From Gnetum montanum (taxonomy: Eukaryota > Streptophyta > Gnetopsida > Gnetales > Gnetaceae), in contig MNCI01030304.1 in the NCBI GenBank assembly GCA_015680685.1, positions 1,342,656 to 1,406,655 on the forward strand: 64,000 nt of DNA, in the 5' to 3' direction. The notes under the pieces were generated by a model that made no database searches, was not told the origin of the DNA, and saw only the letters and a list, made by a program, of their open reading frames with translations. Of the stretch, positions 22,780 through 33,345 are shown piece after piece. A program made the translations under genes and the position numbers. Position 1 is the first letter of the stretch; each line of letters begins with the position of its first letter.

Positions 22780-23079
22780 AGGTACAGGTGAATAGGGAAT
22801 TCAAAGAAATACTTGGGAAAAACCAAAGGCCAAAATTTTGTGAAAATTATAATGAATCCCACTAACTTGGAAGGATACTCCAAGAAAGCAATTTTAAATG
22901 ATGATGTAAAGATTTTTTTCAACAAAGTTTCCTATTGGCCACACTACAGTCGCATCACCAAAACTGCCAATGATGACATCATGTTATTCTATCTTTCCAA
23001 ACTCATTGGTCATGCCGGTAGTAGATTTGGGTCTATAATTAACAAAAATGCCATGCCCTTGCAATACCACCTTTATTAA
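22780..23079 (+). pseudogene. TAR-like: TAA1/TAR-type aminotransferase (Alliinase C) exon fragment
   Basis: TAA1/TAR enzymes convert tryptophan to indole-3-pyruvate in auxin synthesis, using pyridoxal phosphate. The fragment reads IIMNPTNLEGYSKKAIL, then VSYWPHYSRITKTANDDIML, then YLSKLIGHAGSRFG. This matches the family's SPNNPDG, YYWPHYTPI and LSKxTGHAGSRxGW blocks in order and spacing. The Lys of LSK, the cofactor lysine, is present near 22999. After GSRFG the normal WALVKD is changed and the frame ends at 23077. It is preceded by an AG acceptor-like TTCAATTAG. Only this exon is present. Alliinase itself is a related alternative. Confidence 0.72.
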
Positions 23080-23269
23080 TGCGATTATAATGCTTTTAGG
23101 TTACCTTGTTCTAGTATTTTTTTTTCACAATGATAACATGACATATATTGCTTAAATAATGTAGATTGGAACTTGTAAAAGGCAAGCATAAGTATTATGA
23201 ATAGAAGATAATCATAAAGAGAAAGGGCAACTCATTTTATTAACATTACAAGACACAATATATGCTAAA
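23080..23269. other. Spacer
   Basis: AT-rich. Homology with copy B resumes near 23195. Confidence 0.4.
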
Positions 23270-24060
23270 GTTTATGGATCTTCATCATAATCAGAATCTC
23301 CATCATAAGGACTTGCCAACAACACTTGATGAAGTGGATGATGCAGATCTTCCAATGTTAGTCCACAATTAAGTTGAATATTCAAGATGTGTAAATCATC
23401 CATCAAAGGTGAGCCTGAACATTATTTTTCAAAAATTAACTTCTATCCCACTTGTTTGTTGTATACACTACTTGATAGAAAGCAAATCCTGATGGACTGC
23501 AATCGACAAGTCGTCTTTCTATAGTAGCAAATAGATAATAACTCATGCTTGTCCAACCAAACCTATTTGTGTATACATTTTTTACTCTGGGATTTTTATA
23601 GAAGAAATAATCACTATGATTTAAACCTTCAAAAAAAGACAAAGAATTTTCTATCATCACATATGAATTATGACCAAAATATTTTCACCATTCAAACCAT
23701 GCATTGTTGAGTATATTAAATGGATCAATCTTGATTTCATAACAGAAACATGAATTTCCAAATTTGTAAAATGGCCACAACCACCAATTATTTGCAACAT
23801 TGCTCATGTTCTGAATTAGAACATATACTTTGTGGTAATAATTTCTTGATGAATTGATTTGCTCATCCTTATATATTGCATTCTGCTTATGCAACCTAGA
23901 TTCATAGACAAAGTTTCTAAAAGTAGCTCCATATCGTTGAAAATGAGCTTCCATTGCAACTAGTGGCATGCATTCATCTAGATATCTAGTGTCATAGTTC
24001 ATTAGTAGATGGGAATATCATTCTTGCCAACCTTTCCTAATTAGATATGATCTCATTTTA
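23270..24060 (-). pseudogene. Unrecognised conserved ORF, copy A
   Basis: Read on the minus strand, one frame runs from a KMRSYLIRKGWQE start near 24060 to a SPYDGDSDYDEDP end near 23275. It is broken by stops at about 24017 and 23685 and by a frame change near 23430. The longest pieces are 23685-24002 (105 aa) and 23436-23660 (74 aa). It is rich in Tyr, Phe, Trp and Asn, with blocks such as NAWFEW, HSDYFFYKNPRVKNVY and GFAFYQVVYTTNKWD, and an acidic end. I see no signal peptide, membrane span or known fold. A second copy lies at 49006-49712 plus 62516-62600. The two copies agree best at the protein level, so it was once a real gene. I do not recognise the family. Confidence 0.6.
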
Positions 24061-24880
24061 TTCTTTTTTTAAATATATCTAAATAAAGTAGCAATATACA
24101 AGTTAGGACATAGAAATTTTATTGATATCAAACTTTAAAGAATGCTAAACTTTCATGCTATTTTTAAATAATAACTATAAAACTAACAAATCAAAACAAG
24201 AATAAGGTAGATTTTGTAAGATTTTCTGTAGTAAAACATGATTTTAGAAGTTAGTATACTCTTATGTTGAGTTCTTCTTTGTAAGAGCCTTCTAGATCTA
24301 CACTACTTGAACTATGCTTTTTATTGTAGAGTGTGTTCAATCAATATGCATAGTATGGTTATGTTGTCAATTGAAAAAAAGAACAAGTTATTATAGTTGA
24401 AGTTTGACATTTTTGTTTTTATTTAGGATAGGTTATAACCTATTTGGTAAAGTATCTGTTAGGTTTGCATTATGGTAATGTTGCAACACAATGATGTAAC
24501 ATGACAAAGCAATTGTGGCATACAGCTGGCAAATTTTATCTTCTCGTTGATTCTACTACTATAACCATCATATTCTTGGTATAATGAGTGCATGAAAAGG
24601 TGGTTTTAGAATCGTCAATGAAAGATTTAATTTGAAAATTTTGAGCATGTTAACTTGCATAAGGAGTACGAATCTATTGTTTTAATAATAATGTTGATAG
24701 TGGTAGATTTGGATGAATTACAACATAACAATTCAACTGTATTGACATAACATAATGAATAAGTGGAACACATACTATGCAATGCATGAATTGTGGTAAA
24801 CATTTATGATTTGAAGTTATTTCTTTGCTTAGTGTCTTTCAAAGTTGTTATCTAGATAATGTATATAAAAGAGTTGTATT
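24061..24880. other. Spacer, no gene seen
   Basis: AT-rich sequence, unlike copy B after about 24070. No frame, repeat or RNA could be supported. Confidence 0.5.
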
Positions 24881-24884
24881 TGAT

Positions 24885-25565
24885 TGCAGATGTAGTGAAT
24901 ATCAGAATGCCATGGTGTTAGCACAAAAACATCATGATGGTTTACAAGGAGTTCATATTCTTATTATTGATCATGATGTCTTATGTTTACTGATATCAAA
25001 AGAAATATTTGAATCTTGTAATTATCAAGGTATATTTATGTGTTGTTTTGTGAAGATTATAGTATGAATTTTCTCTAAAAAATGTTTACCATTAACTTTT
25101 GTTTATCTATTAGTTATAATTTTTTCTAAGTGAATGAATGCTTTGGATGCATTGAAGAAAGAAAGAAATATGTTTCATCTCGTTGTTATTGATGAGCACA
25201 TAGTTTTTGAACATAGATTCCAAATGGCAAATGATATTATAAAAAAAATAGGAATACCTTTAATAGGTAAGTTCTTTGATATGTTGCAAGTCAAGAAATT
25301 TGATGTAGTTATATGTATATATTTTAATATTCCTTTTGTTTCTTAGTAATGTTTGTTGCTAAAGATAAAGATACTATCAACAAAACTATTATGCTTGGAG
25401 CATGTCATTATCTTTTAAAACCTATACTTTTGAAAGATGTGAAAATTGTGTGGCAACATATGATTAGACAAAAAATTAGTCACAATATATATATATATAT
25501 ATATATTTGCAATGGAAATAAAGTGAGAAAAAACAAAAGAAAAATGCTAGAGAAAAAGTAGCAGA
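24885..25565 (+). pseudogene. ARR-B-like: Type-B response-regulator receiver domain, three exons
   Basis: Type-B response regulators are nuclear transcription factors activated by cytokinin phosphorelay. Exon 24885-25029 ends with GVHILIIDHDVLCLLISKEI and a CNYQ block (family: VLVVDDDPTCLxILExxL). Exon 25131-25266 has ALDALKKERN and HLVVIDEHIVFE, where the Asp is the phospho-acceptor position. Exon 25347-25480 has VMFVAKDKDT, MLGACHYLLKPILLKDVKIVWQH and RQK, including the conserved Lys. Exons 2 and 3 join in perfect phase across GT/AG borders. The exon 1/2 junction is one base out of phase, so the gene is probably broken. The DxxMPD motif after the Asp is degraded. No MYB-type B motif was found downstream; a Lys-rich tail and an (AT)n run follow. 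Confidence 0.82.
25484..25508 (+). repeat. (AT)n microsatellite just after the receiver domain
   Basis: A dinucleotide run directly downstream of the conserved RQK end of the receiver. It lies in the open frame and reads as Ile-Tyr repeats. Confidence 0.9.
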
Positions 25566-25733
25566 AAGATAAGAGAAAAGATTCAAAAAGAATTAAGGAT
25601 AGTAAAATTGAATAGAGGTTTACGACTAGTAGAAAAATGCTTTGAATAGATGGTAATATGTTTTGTTTATTTTACATATAGTTGTTCCTTTACATTAAGT
25701 AATATGTTTTCTTTATTTTGGGTTATTATTAGG

Positions 25734-26088
25734 TGAGACTTCAAAAGAAATAATACATGAACATGACAGTACTCAACCTATATATGTAGATGCACAACAT
25801 AATGTTTAGGTAAGTATACTATAAAAAAAAAGTGTTATAAAAAGTACATATTTTTATGTAGCTTCTGTAGTTTTAACAAATATAATCACTCGAAATTATG
25901 TAGAAATGTCGTTTATCCTTGAAGAAACAAAGGAATTTGCATTTTGATTCTATAACTATCAATTGAAATAATATTTATAGTGAATAAGTAACATTAAGAA
26001 ATGATGACTCTTTGAAGAAATTATGTATAAGATATCATGGAAAATTTTTTGCTAGTGCTACATCAAATAGTCATATAGAGTATGACTT
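25734..26088 (+). pseudogene. Unknown exon pair, first copy (left of E6)
   Basis: A short exon-like piece (25734-25808, containing EIIHEHDSTQPIYVD) and a second piece ending at the E6 insertion. The second continues at 38557-38690 with a YDFYSHDGNQHFLNAYKN-type sequence. The same pair, clearly homologous, recurs at 38750-39335, so a tandem duplication preceded the E6 insertion. It may be the downstream part of the response-regulator gene, but I do not recognise the protein. Confidence 0.55.
26084..26088 (+). repeat. E6 target-site duplication, left
   Basis: GACTT, repeated exactly at 38557-38561. It fixes the ends of E6. Confidence 0.9.
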
Positions 26089-26572
26089 TGTGGAATATGA
26101 TGACTAGATGTTCCACAATAGAATTAGATAGATCTCATCCATTAATCTATTTTAAATAAGATGAGATCCTATTCATGTAATTTTTATCCAATCCATGTTT
26201 AGGGCATCCCATATTAAGAAGATCCTTAACTATGATGATAAGGATCATTAATCTATTTTAAAGATGAGATCCTACTCATGTAATTCTTATCCAATCCATG
26301 TTTAGGACATCCCATATTAAGAAGATCCTTAAATATGATAATAAGGATCAGCCCCATGATTTTCGAGATTCATACTTATCTCTCCAAATATATTCTTGGG
26401 AGATCAAGGCCTATATAATTGTAGTAGCACATATTCATTCGCAATAGAAAAAAAATAATAGAATAGAAGACATACAGACGTTAGAAAGTTTAACAAGAGT
26501 GTTCTTGTTCTAACAAAGTTCTTTATTTCCTTTAAGCTTAGTTCGTAGATCCAGGGCCCTTTAGACTCTTCA
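26089..26572 (+). repeat. E6 5' LTR
   Basis: 484 bp, beginning TGTGGAATATGATGAC and ending GACTCTTCA. It contains two tandem copies of a roughly 103-bp unit (26141-26350). Confidence 0.92.
26141..26350 (+). repeat. Tandem 103-bp unit inside E6 5' LTR (two copies)
   Basis: Each unit starts ATTAATCTATTTTAAA and ends with an AAGGATCA-like phrase. The 3' LTR has three copies (38030-38338), which explains the length difference of 95 bp between the LTRs. Confidence 0.9.
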
Positions 26573-26574
26573 TT

Positions 26575-26589
26575 TGGTATCGGAGATGG
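26575..26589 (+). other. E6 primer-binding site (initiator-Met type)
   Basis: TGGTATCGGAGATGG lies two bases after the LTR. It resembles the usual copia TGGTATCAGAGCATGG. Confidence 0.85.
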
Positions 26590-26602
26590 TTAGCTCAAAT
26601 TC

Positions 26603-27510
26603 TTGACAATAGATCTCTCCAAGATGGCCCAAAATCATGGATCCGTGTCTCTCCAAGTTTCTATCTTCAACGGAGAGAATTATGAATATTGGGCAATCAA
26701 GATGAAGAAATTCTTGCTCTTACAAGATCTTTGGGATCTTGTTGAAAATGGATTCCAAGATGTTGATCAAGAAACATTTCAAGCCTTGAAGGAAGATGAA
26801 AAGAATGAATTTAAGGAGCTTCGTAAGAAAGATGCAAAAGCATTATTCATCATTCAATTTGGGTTAGATCTGACAATCTTTCCCAAAATTGTTATGCATC
26901 AAACTAGCAAAGCTACATGGGATGCACTGGAGATTACATACAAGGGATCATTAAAATTTTTTTTTGTCAAGTTAAAAGTTTTAAGAAAAGATTTTAAATC
27001 TTTGTGCATGCTAGATTTAGAGAATATTGATCAATACATCAGCCAATTTCAACAAGTTTGAAATGGACTTGAATCTTGTGGAGAAATGCTTAAGGAAAGG
27101 TGTGTTGTTGAAAAGATCCTTTGAGGTGTAACCAGACGATATGATCCCATTGTCATGGCTATTGAAGAGGCAAGAGATCTTGATAAGATGACCATGGTTG
27201 AGCTTGTAGGAAGCTTAAGGACATACGAGCAAAGAATTGTCGATCATGGGGATTCAACAACAAATGCATTTCAAGCATAATTTCAGAGGACATCCAATCA
27301 AAATCAAAATCAACATCAAAGATTCTCAAGTGGATCCTCATTCAGAGGACATGGACATGATCATGGAAAATCTGGAGGTCATGATCATGGAACATCAAAT
27401 CAATCAAAGGAACGTAAGCATTGTGATTTCTGTGGTACCAACACCCATAATGCACTTGAATGTTGGTCAAGGAAGAAGTATGAAAATAAGGGAAAGCAAA
27501 AATTGTAGAA
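26603..27510 (+). pseudogene. E6 gag
   Basis: The open frame 26603-27061 (152 aa) has the copia UBN2/gag fold: FNGENYEYWAIKMKKFL, then a DLWDLVENG block and a TSKATWDALE block. A TGA ends it at 27061 and the trace continues with a MAIEEARDLDKM-type block. The CCHC knuckle CDFCGTNTHNALEC at 27422-27463 is intact. Gag forms the particle that packages the RNA. One or two stops and a frame change near 27270 disable it. Confidence 0.9.
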
Positions 27511-28879
27511 CATGAAGATCAAAAAAAAGATGAGAAATTATTTTATATTGAAAAGGAGGAAGATCAACTCTTAATCTCTACAAAGGTACCAGATGCTAAC
27601 AACAACAATAACATTTGGTATGTTGATAGTGGGTGTAGCAATCACATGATAGGAAATAAGAAATTGTTCTCAAGCTTGGAAAAATATGATGGAAAGGTAA
27701 CCATAGGTAATGTGAAGAAGTTAACCATTGTCGAGATTGGATCACTTGCCTTCACAACAACTCAAGGTAACAAATATGTTATTTCCCAGATCTATTTTGT
27801 TCCAAATCTTTCAAAAAATTTATTAAGTGTGGGGCAATTATGTCACAATGGTTATCGTGTTAAAGGTAGTACAATTATCCCTATAAGCAAGAATCAGATG
27901 TACAAGTTACAGATGCAAAAGGATGTTCATTGTCTCATTGTCACTGAAGATATAGCATGGTTATGGCATGCTCGATTAGGACATGTCAACTTTGGCTCAA
28001 TGGACCACATGGAAAAAGGAGAAATTGTAAGAGGTATGCCAAAATTTTCTTTGCTAGATAATCATGATTGTGGCATATGTCAACTAGGAAAAATTACAAG
28101 GTTACCGTTTCCTAGAAAACAACATAGATCTCAAGAAAAATTAGATCTAGTTCATATGGATTTATGTAGTTCCATGCAAACATTGAGCCTAGGTAAAAAC
28201 TGATATATGTTAATCATAGTGGATGATTTTTCACGATTTTCTTGGGGGTATTTTATGAAATTAAAAGATCAAACATTGGGATTTTTTAAAGAATTCAAGG
28301 TGGAAGTAGAAAATCAAAGTGGCAATTCAATTAAGAAAATTTGGACAGATCATGGTGGTGAATTTTTATCAATTGAATTTGATGAATTTTGCAAGAAAAA
28401 TGGGATTATTCATCAAACAACCACATCATTCACACCTCAACAAAATGGTATTGCTGAGAGAAAGAATAGAACTGTGGTTGAAATGGCAAGGTGTCTACTT
28501 CAAATGTCAAGTTTGGAGAATAAATTTTGGGCAGAAGCTTGTGCAACATCAATATATATTTTAAATAGGGTGCCATCAAGATCAATTCAAAATAAAACTC
28601 CATATGAATTATGGAATGGATATTCACCCAATATCTCTCATTTGAAAATTTTTGGTTCACCATGCTACATTCAAATTCCAATACAAAAAAGACAAAAACT
28701 AGATAAACAGGGACAGCCATGTATTTTTGTGGGATATTGTGCAAATTCCAAAGCATACAGGTGATATGATGTTACAAATAAAAATGTGGTTGATTCACGT
28801 GACGTAAATTTCATGGAAGAAATGTTTCAACATTATAGTGGCATGGACATCCACAATGCTATTTCTCCTCACTTTTTGC

Positions 28880-28972
28880 TGCTACCAAAAACTTGCATGT
28901 CTCTACTGCCAAAAACATGCCTGCTACTGCTACAAAAAACATGCCTATTTCTACTACCAAAATGTGCCTACT
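28880..28972 (+). repeat. Short minisatellite in the E6 integrase-RT linker
   Basis: About four imperfect copies of a roughly 30-bp unit built on CTACTACCAAAAACATGCCT. In one frame it reads as repeats of LLPKTCL. Confidence 0.75.
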
Positions 28973-29382
28973 GCTGCCAATTTAGGACATGGATCTGTGG
29001 CAACAATAAACCAACGATTACCACAGCATACATAACCCTGGCATGGTCATCCAGTGCAACACCATCCTTAATTTTCATTTTCTCTTCAAGAACACACCTC
29101 TACATCAATTCCTTCTCAAATCATTTCATCTACAACACCTTCTACCTCAACAATGTCCACCTCCTGGCAAATTCTAGCCACCTCTCAGCTAGCTCAATAT
29201 CATCCAACCTCCAACATGCTAGATACAAAGTTTACACAATGCATGACAAGAAGTCACTTTCATGGAGACACTGCTTCACCAACCTAGGACATCGACTGTC
29301 TTGAAAATGCTCTTTTCACTATGATGGACAATGAGTTTTTTGTGCTACTTATGCTGATGGGGGGAAGCGATGATGGTTTAAT

Positions 29383-29387
29383 GGAAC
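29383..29387 (+). repeat. E3 target-site duplication, left
   Basis: GGAAC, repeated exactly at 36436-36440. Removing E3 and one copy restores the copia frame. Confidence 0.92.
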
Positions 29388-30186
29388 TGATGAATGGTGA
29401 GATACCCCTACACTCAACCATACGAATATGAGCGTAGCACGCATGATCCAGTCGAACTTCGTAGACTAAGTGCCTACACACCCCATGGAACACTTAGGGT
29501 TAATCATTCGTTGGCTTCCCAGACTTACTTGTAGTTGTCACGGTGTATGGTTAAGTAAGTCCGAGGTATATGATTTTTATGATTTTTATGTTTTATGTCT
29601 CCTATGGTAACAAGGTGAAGGGTTGGGAAACTAATTACTAACTCTAACTAATGAACTAAGTCTAAATTATCTAGCGTCAGCATCCATTCCCACTTACCGT
29701 ACACACCTTGAACCAATGCAACCACGGCTACCAAACGCTAATCGTTGCTGGGATCACCACGCGTAACACATGTTCTTGAAGTGGTCATACTGAGGCACTT
29801 AACTAGGAGAGAAGGGTTGAGAAGGAAAGCAGTAAATAATAGATAATAAATAATAATAAATAAATAACAGATAATAAAATCCTATTCCATGCGCTACAAG
29901 GTTTATTCGGAAAGCTCATCTTCATTGCCATACACAAACTTGTGTTCAGGTACAATGTTTGCCGGAATAAAGATCTGTTCACTTTGGGACTCCTACTGTG
30001 GGCACATGGAAAATATTCTATCTCTGGAGTGATCAATCTGCCAAAGTTTCCCTACTGTCTAGCCTAGGATGAGGAAACAAGGGAGAGCCACCTCGTATTT
30101 ATAGATATGATGGTGCACCGCAATATCACGGGGGATGCAATATCGCGTACGCGATATCGTGGCCCATGTGATATCGCGTCCCATCA
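29388..30186 (-). repeat. E3 3' LTR
   Basis: 799 bp, pairing with 35586-36435. Sampled stretches differ from the other LTR at roughly 5-10 percent of sites, so the insertion is not recent. The U3 includes CGCGATATCG palindromes near 30120-30180. Confidence 0.92.
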
Positions 30187-30200
30187 TACCCCCATGAATG
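30187..30200 (-). other. E3 polypurine tract
   Basis: On the minus strand this reads CATTCATGGGGGTA next to the 3' LTR, like the TCATGGGGGTA of E4 and E5. Confidence 0.75.
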
Positions 30201-32240
30201 AATGAAAACTCATCCTCAAGTTCCTTACAATAATATCGGGAAGGTATGGGATTATTGACTCAAATGGAACTACTGGGATGACATGTGAACAGATCATCAT
30301 TACAAGACACAACAAAATTGATGTTCATGACAATAAGGGTGAACACCTTATTACATTGACATCAGGCCTCATTTGGCAGCTGAGAAAGAGAGAGAGAAAG
30401 AAGGGTTGCTATTGCCAATGCCAAGATTGCACCTTTCGTTGTCCATCCATAAGTGCGTCATCGATCTTGCTCCTTTCATAACTGCTTCTAGCACTGCTCC
30501 ATTCCAAATGTTCCTTCTAGATCCAATCCATTGTTGCATTATTGCCATCTGCACATACAACATAGTCTTATATTAGCAAGGGTAAATGAATCATCATGTA
30601 ATTGATACCTTGCTTCGATGTAAGTCCACTAGCTAGGTTGTCGTATGGCTGATACAGATCTAGAGATATATTAATGATGACTACCAAAGGTGTATGGGTT
30701 AGGAGAAAATCAAAAAAATCGGGGCTAGGAGAAAATTGAAAAAATCAGGCCCCGTACCCCCATGACTAATCACGAACCTCCGGTAGCATTTAGAATGGAG
30801 AAAGAAAAAGAAACAAGAAAGCTGAAGAAAAAGGGACAACTATAACATCGATGAAATGGATTTTAAGATGGAAATGAACAAAATAAAATAGATTGCAAAA
30901 ATGTTAAGGGAAAGAATTTAACTGGTGCACCAAATAGGAATGTTAGTGGGTCCTCCCCAAAGAAGGCTCATGCCCTTAATGCCCTGACAAACCCACATTC
31001 AAAGAGTCTGCAAGCTTTAGGAATGTCATTTGGAATAAGAGTTAAAGTCTTAACCACAAGAATCTACCTAAAAGAAAACAATGCATCAATCAAAATATAC
31101 ACTAATGATACAACCGGCAATGAGGTGAACAATGGAGAGAAGGGTGGAGAGAAGAGGATGGAATGGAATCCCAAGAAAAAGGTGGTGTATAGCGCCTTGT
31201 ATTTTTCATGATTAATGTGACTTGGCAAAGCTCATTCCAACTCTAGCCTCAAACCAACCACTTTCAGTGACTTCGCATCAATGCATTTGGCTAATCCATT
31301 CCCTTGAAGTAACAAAAATTCCATCTCCAAGAGCCACCACCATTCCGACAAAAAAAATGAGGAGAGAATGGGAAGAAAGAAGGGCCTTAGTTAGAGGGAA
31401 CATTTTTAGTTCCATAACTAGTGCTTGTAGCCCAAAGGATTATTTTATCTAAGGGGTGTGCTTTGAATTCCCACTTTTCCTCTCTTGTTTTTTGTGTTTT
31501 GTGTTTTTATGCATGAGAACCACACCATGCAAAGACTTCTTATTTTTATTGCTCAACTTCTGATAATTAGGTGACATCGAAATGGCAAGAAAACCTAAAA
31601 AGAAAACATCCAAGAACCCAAGAGAATGTCCAACACAAAAGCATCAAGTTCCCTTGAAGTCACACCCTTTTCAATCCTTGAGCCCTTCCTTAGTTTGAGA
31701 AGTGCCTAGTCACTGGTTCGTTAAAGTTCTTATTAGAAAGGGATTGTACATTTCCAAGCCAAGAGAGACCATAGAACTTGTGGGTGGATGGATGAAGTGA
31801 ACTCATTGCCTTCCATATCAAAAGAACATACCTTAGTATCAACATCATGACTTAAAGGTAAAAACCAAACATTGGCAATCAATATGAAAACAGTTCATAC
31901 CATCATGAAGAACACTTATTGGGTGACAAACTTACATGGTGGATCACACACACACACACACATAAAAATGAAAAAGTATAATGATGTTGAAAAACAAAAA
32001 CGAGAAAAGTTAAAGAAATTTGTAAAACAAAAACAAGAAAAGTTAAAGAAATTTGTAAAACAAAAATGTGTAAGAAAAAAATGTGGAAAACAAAAATGTG
32101 TAAAATAAAAAAAACTACAAAAAAATTGAGGGCCTCCAAGGATCAGCATAGGTGGCCATCTCCCCCATGACTGAATTGTAAGGGAGAGATCCGCAATAAT
32201 GAGCATTTGTTTGAATTTCGTAGAAGTGCCCAACTTCTCT
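30201..32240 (-). other. E3 long 3' non-coding region
   Basis: Homologous to 6960-8982 of E1 and 53850-55780 of E4. It holds a (CA)n run near 31951-31968 and a Lys-rich low-complexity repeat at 31995-32110, which reads as a false ORF. No gene was recognised. Confidence 0.7.
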
Positions 32241-32940
32241 CGATTGATGTTCTTAAATTAAGGGGTGGAAGTTGACGAAGCTCATACTCTAATGTGTCTA
32301 TGCTTTCATTGTTAGCATGAGTTTCCTCAGTTCATTCCGTGCATATTAGTTTGCTCTTCCTAGTAGCTGTCAACCATGGGGTGTCTACTACTGGTGTGGT
32401 TGCTACATATAGGCACCTTTGAATTTTTATTTCTTGGGCACACCGATTACATGGAAGAAATGCTGAACATTCTTCCATGTCATCACCCTCTGAGTCACTG
32501 TATGTGATGCATGGAACTTTCTTCTTCTTGATCTTTCCATAAATATTTATCTTAGATATCTGCAAGGAAAGATCACGAATCCCTAGGTACGCATCTACTG
32601 TACTTAGCCATGGCCTTCCCATTATAATTGGAAAGTCCCCTTCGTTATTGTTGATCTCTATCACCAGGAAGTCAGCTGGGTATGACCACCCACAAATAGT
32701 GGTAATGATGTCCTCCACCAATCCCAAGGAAATGGTGATGGACTGGTCTACCAGCTCTAGTTGGATGTTGCTCTTCTTAAGTTGGGGCAGGTTCCAGGCT
32801 TGATACATCTCTTATGAAATTAGGTTGACTCTGGAACCTGAGTCAAGAAGAGCCTTATGTGGTTTGTTCCCGATGATTTCTAAATAGATTAAGGGGCTTC
32901 CATGTTTAGATAGTTTCTTGGGAAGGTGGCCTACCTTGAT
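32241..32940 (-). pseudogene. E3 aspartic protease
   Basis: On the minus strand from 32940, an IKVGHLPKKL block is followed by ALLDSGSRVNLIS, with the active site as DSG (E1 and E4 have DLG). A TAA near 32814 breaks the frame. It then continues open for 158 aa (32808-32332) with NLPQLKKSNIQLELVDQ and FPIIMGRPWLSTVDAYLG, then a Cys-rich tail with CNRCAQEI. The protein would cleave Gag polyprotein. Coding ends near 32245 and no RT follows. Confidence 0.85.
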
Positions 32941-33345
32941 CTAGTCAGTTACGGTATGCATTAACATAACCGTATGCATACAGCACTGTTGTTGAACTGA
33001 AGGGTGCTCTGAAGTTTTAGATGGTGGAGTGTACATAGGCTCAACGGCTTGTTGTTGCGAGAGTTTTTCTGGGCTTTTGGTTCTAAAGAAAGGTCTTTTC
33101 TTTTTATAGTTGTCAGAACTAGCAGCAGGTTGAATATTTATAGCTCTCGCAATGTTACGTTGCTGTGGTTGAGTGGGGAGCTCCCCTTGCATTGTTGGAG
33201 TAGGAGGTGTTATGAGAACTACTGGTGGAAGAGGTGCGGATGGAGTTGGAGGATGGTAAGTATGTGAGGTGCCTCCCGGAGGAGAAGGAGTCCTCCTAAA
33301 GTACTCTTGAACTTGGAAGTGACGTTGGGAAGTTGTGTGACTCAT

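Larger units (their letters stand above)
27600..29387 (+). pseudogene. E6 pol, protease and integrase
   Basis: The aspartic protease reads WYVDSGCSNHMIGN at 27616 (DSG present). The GAG-pre-integrase block follows: WLWHARLGHVNFGSM and CGICQLGK (27958-28090). The integrase core keeps all three acidic positions: LVHMDLC, IWTDHGGEF and NGIAERKNRT (28150-28470). It continues to a CIFVGYC block (28720). TGA stops at 28201 and 28762 are the only breaks up to there. Beyond 28860 is a low-complexity linker, and the frame is then cut at 29387 by E3 within a LMGGSDDGLMEP stretch. It resumes at 36441. Confidence 0.93.

Noticed and set aside
28430-28756. Minus-strand frame opposite copia integrase
   Set aside because: A shadow of a strongly supported coding strand.
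31872-32233. Lys-rich plus-strand and Phe-rich minus-strand frames
   Set aside because: Both arise from a low-complexity AAAAATGT-type repeat in the E3 3' region, homologous to non-coding sequence in E1 and E4.
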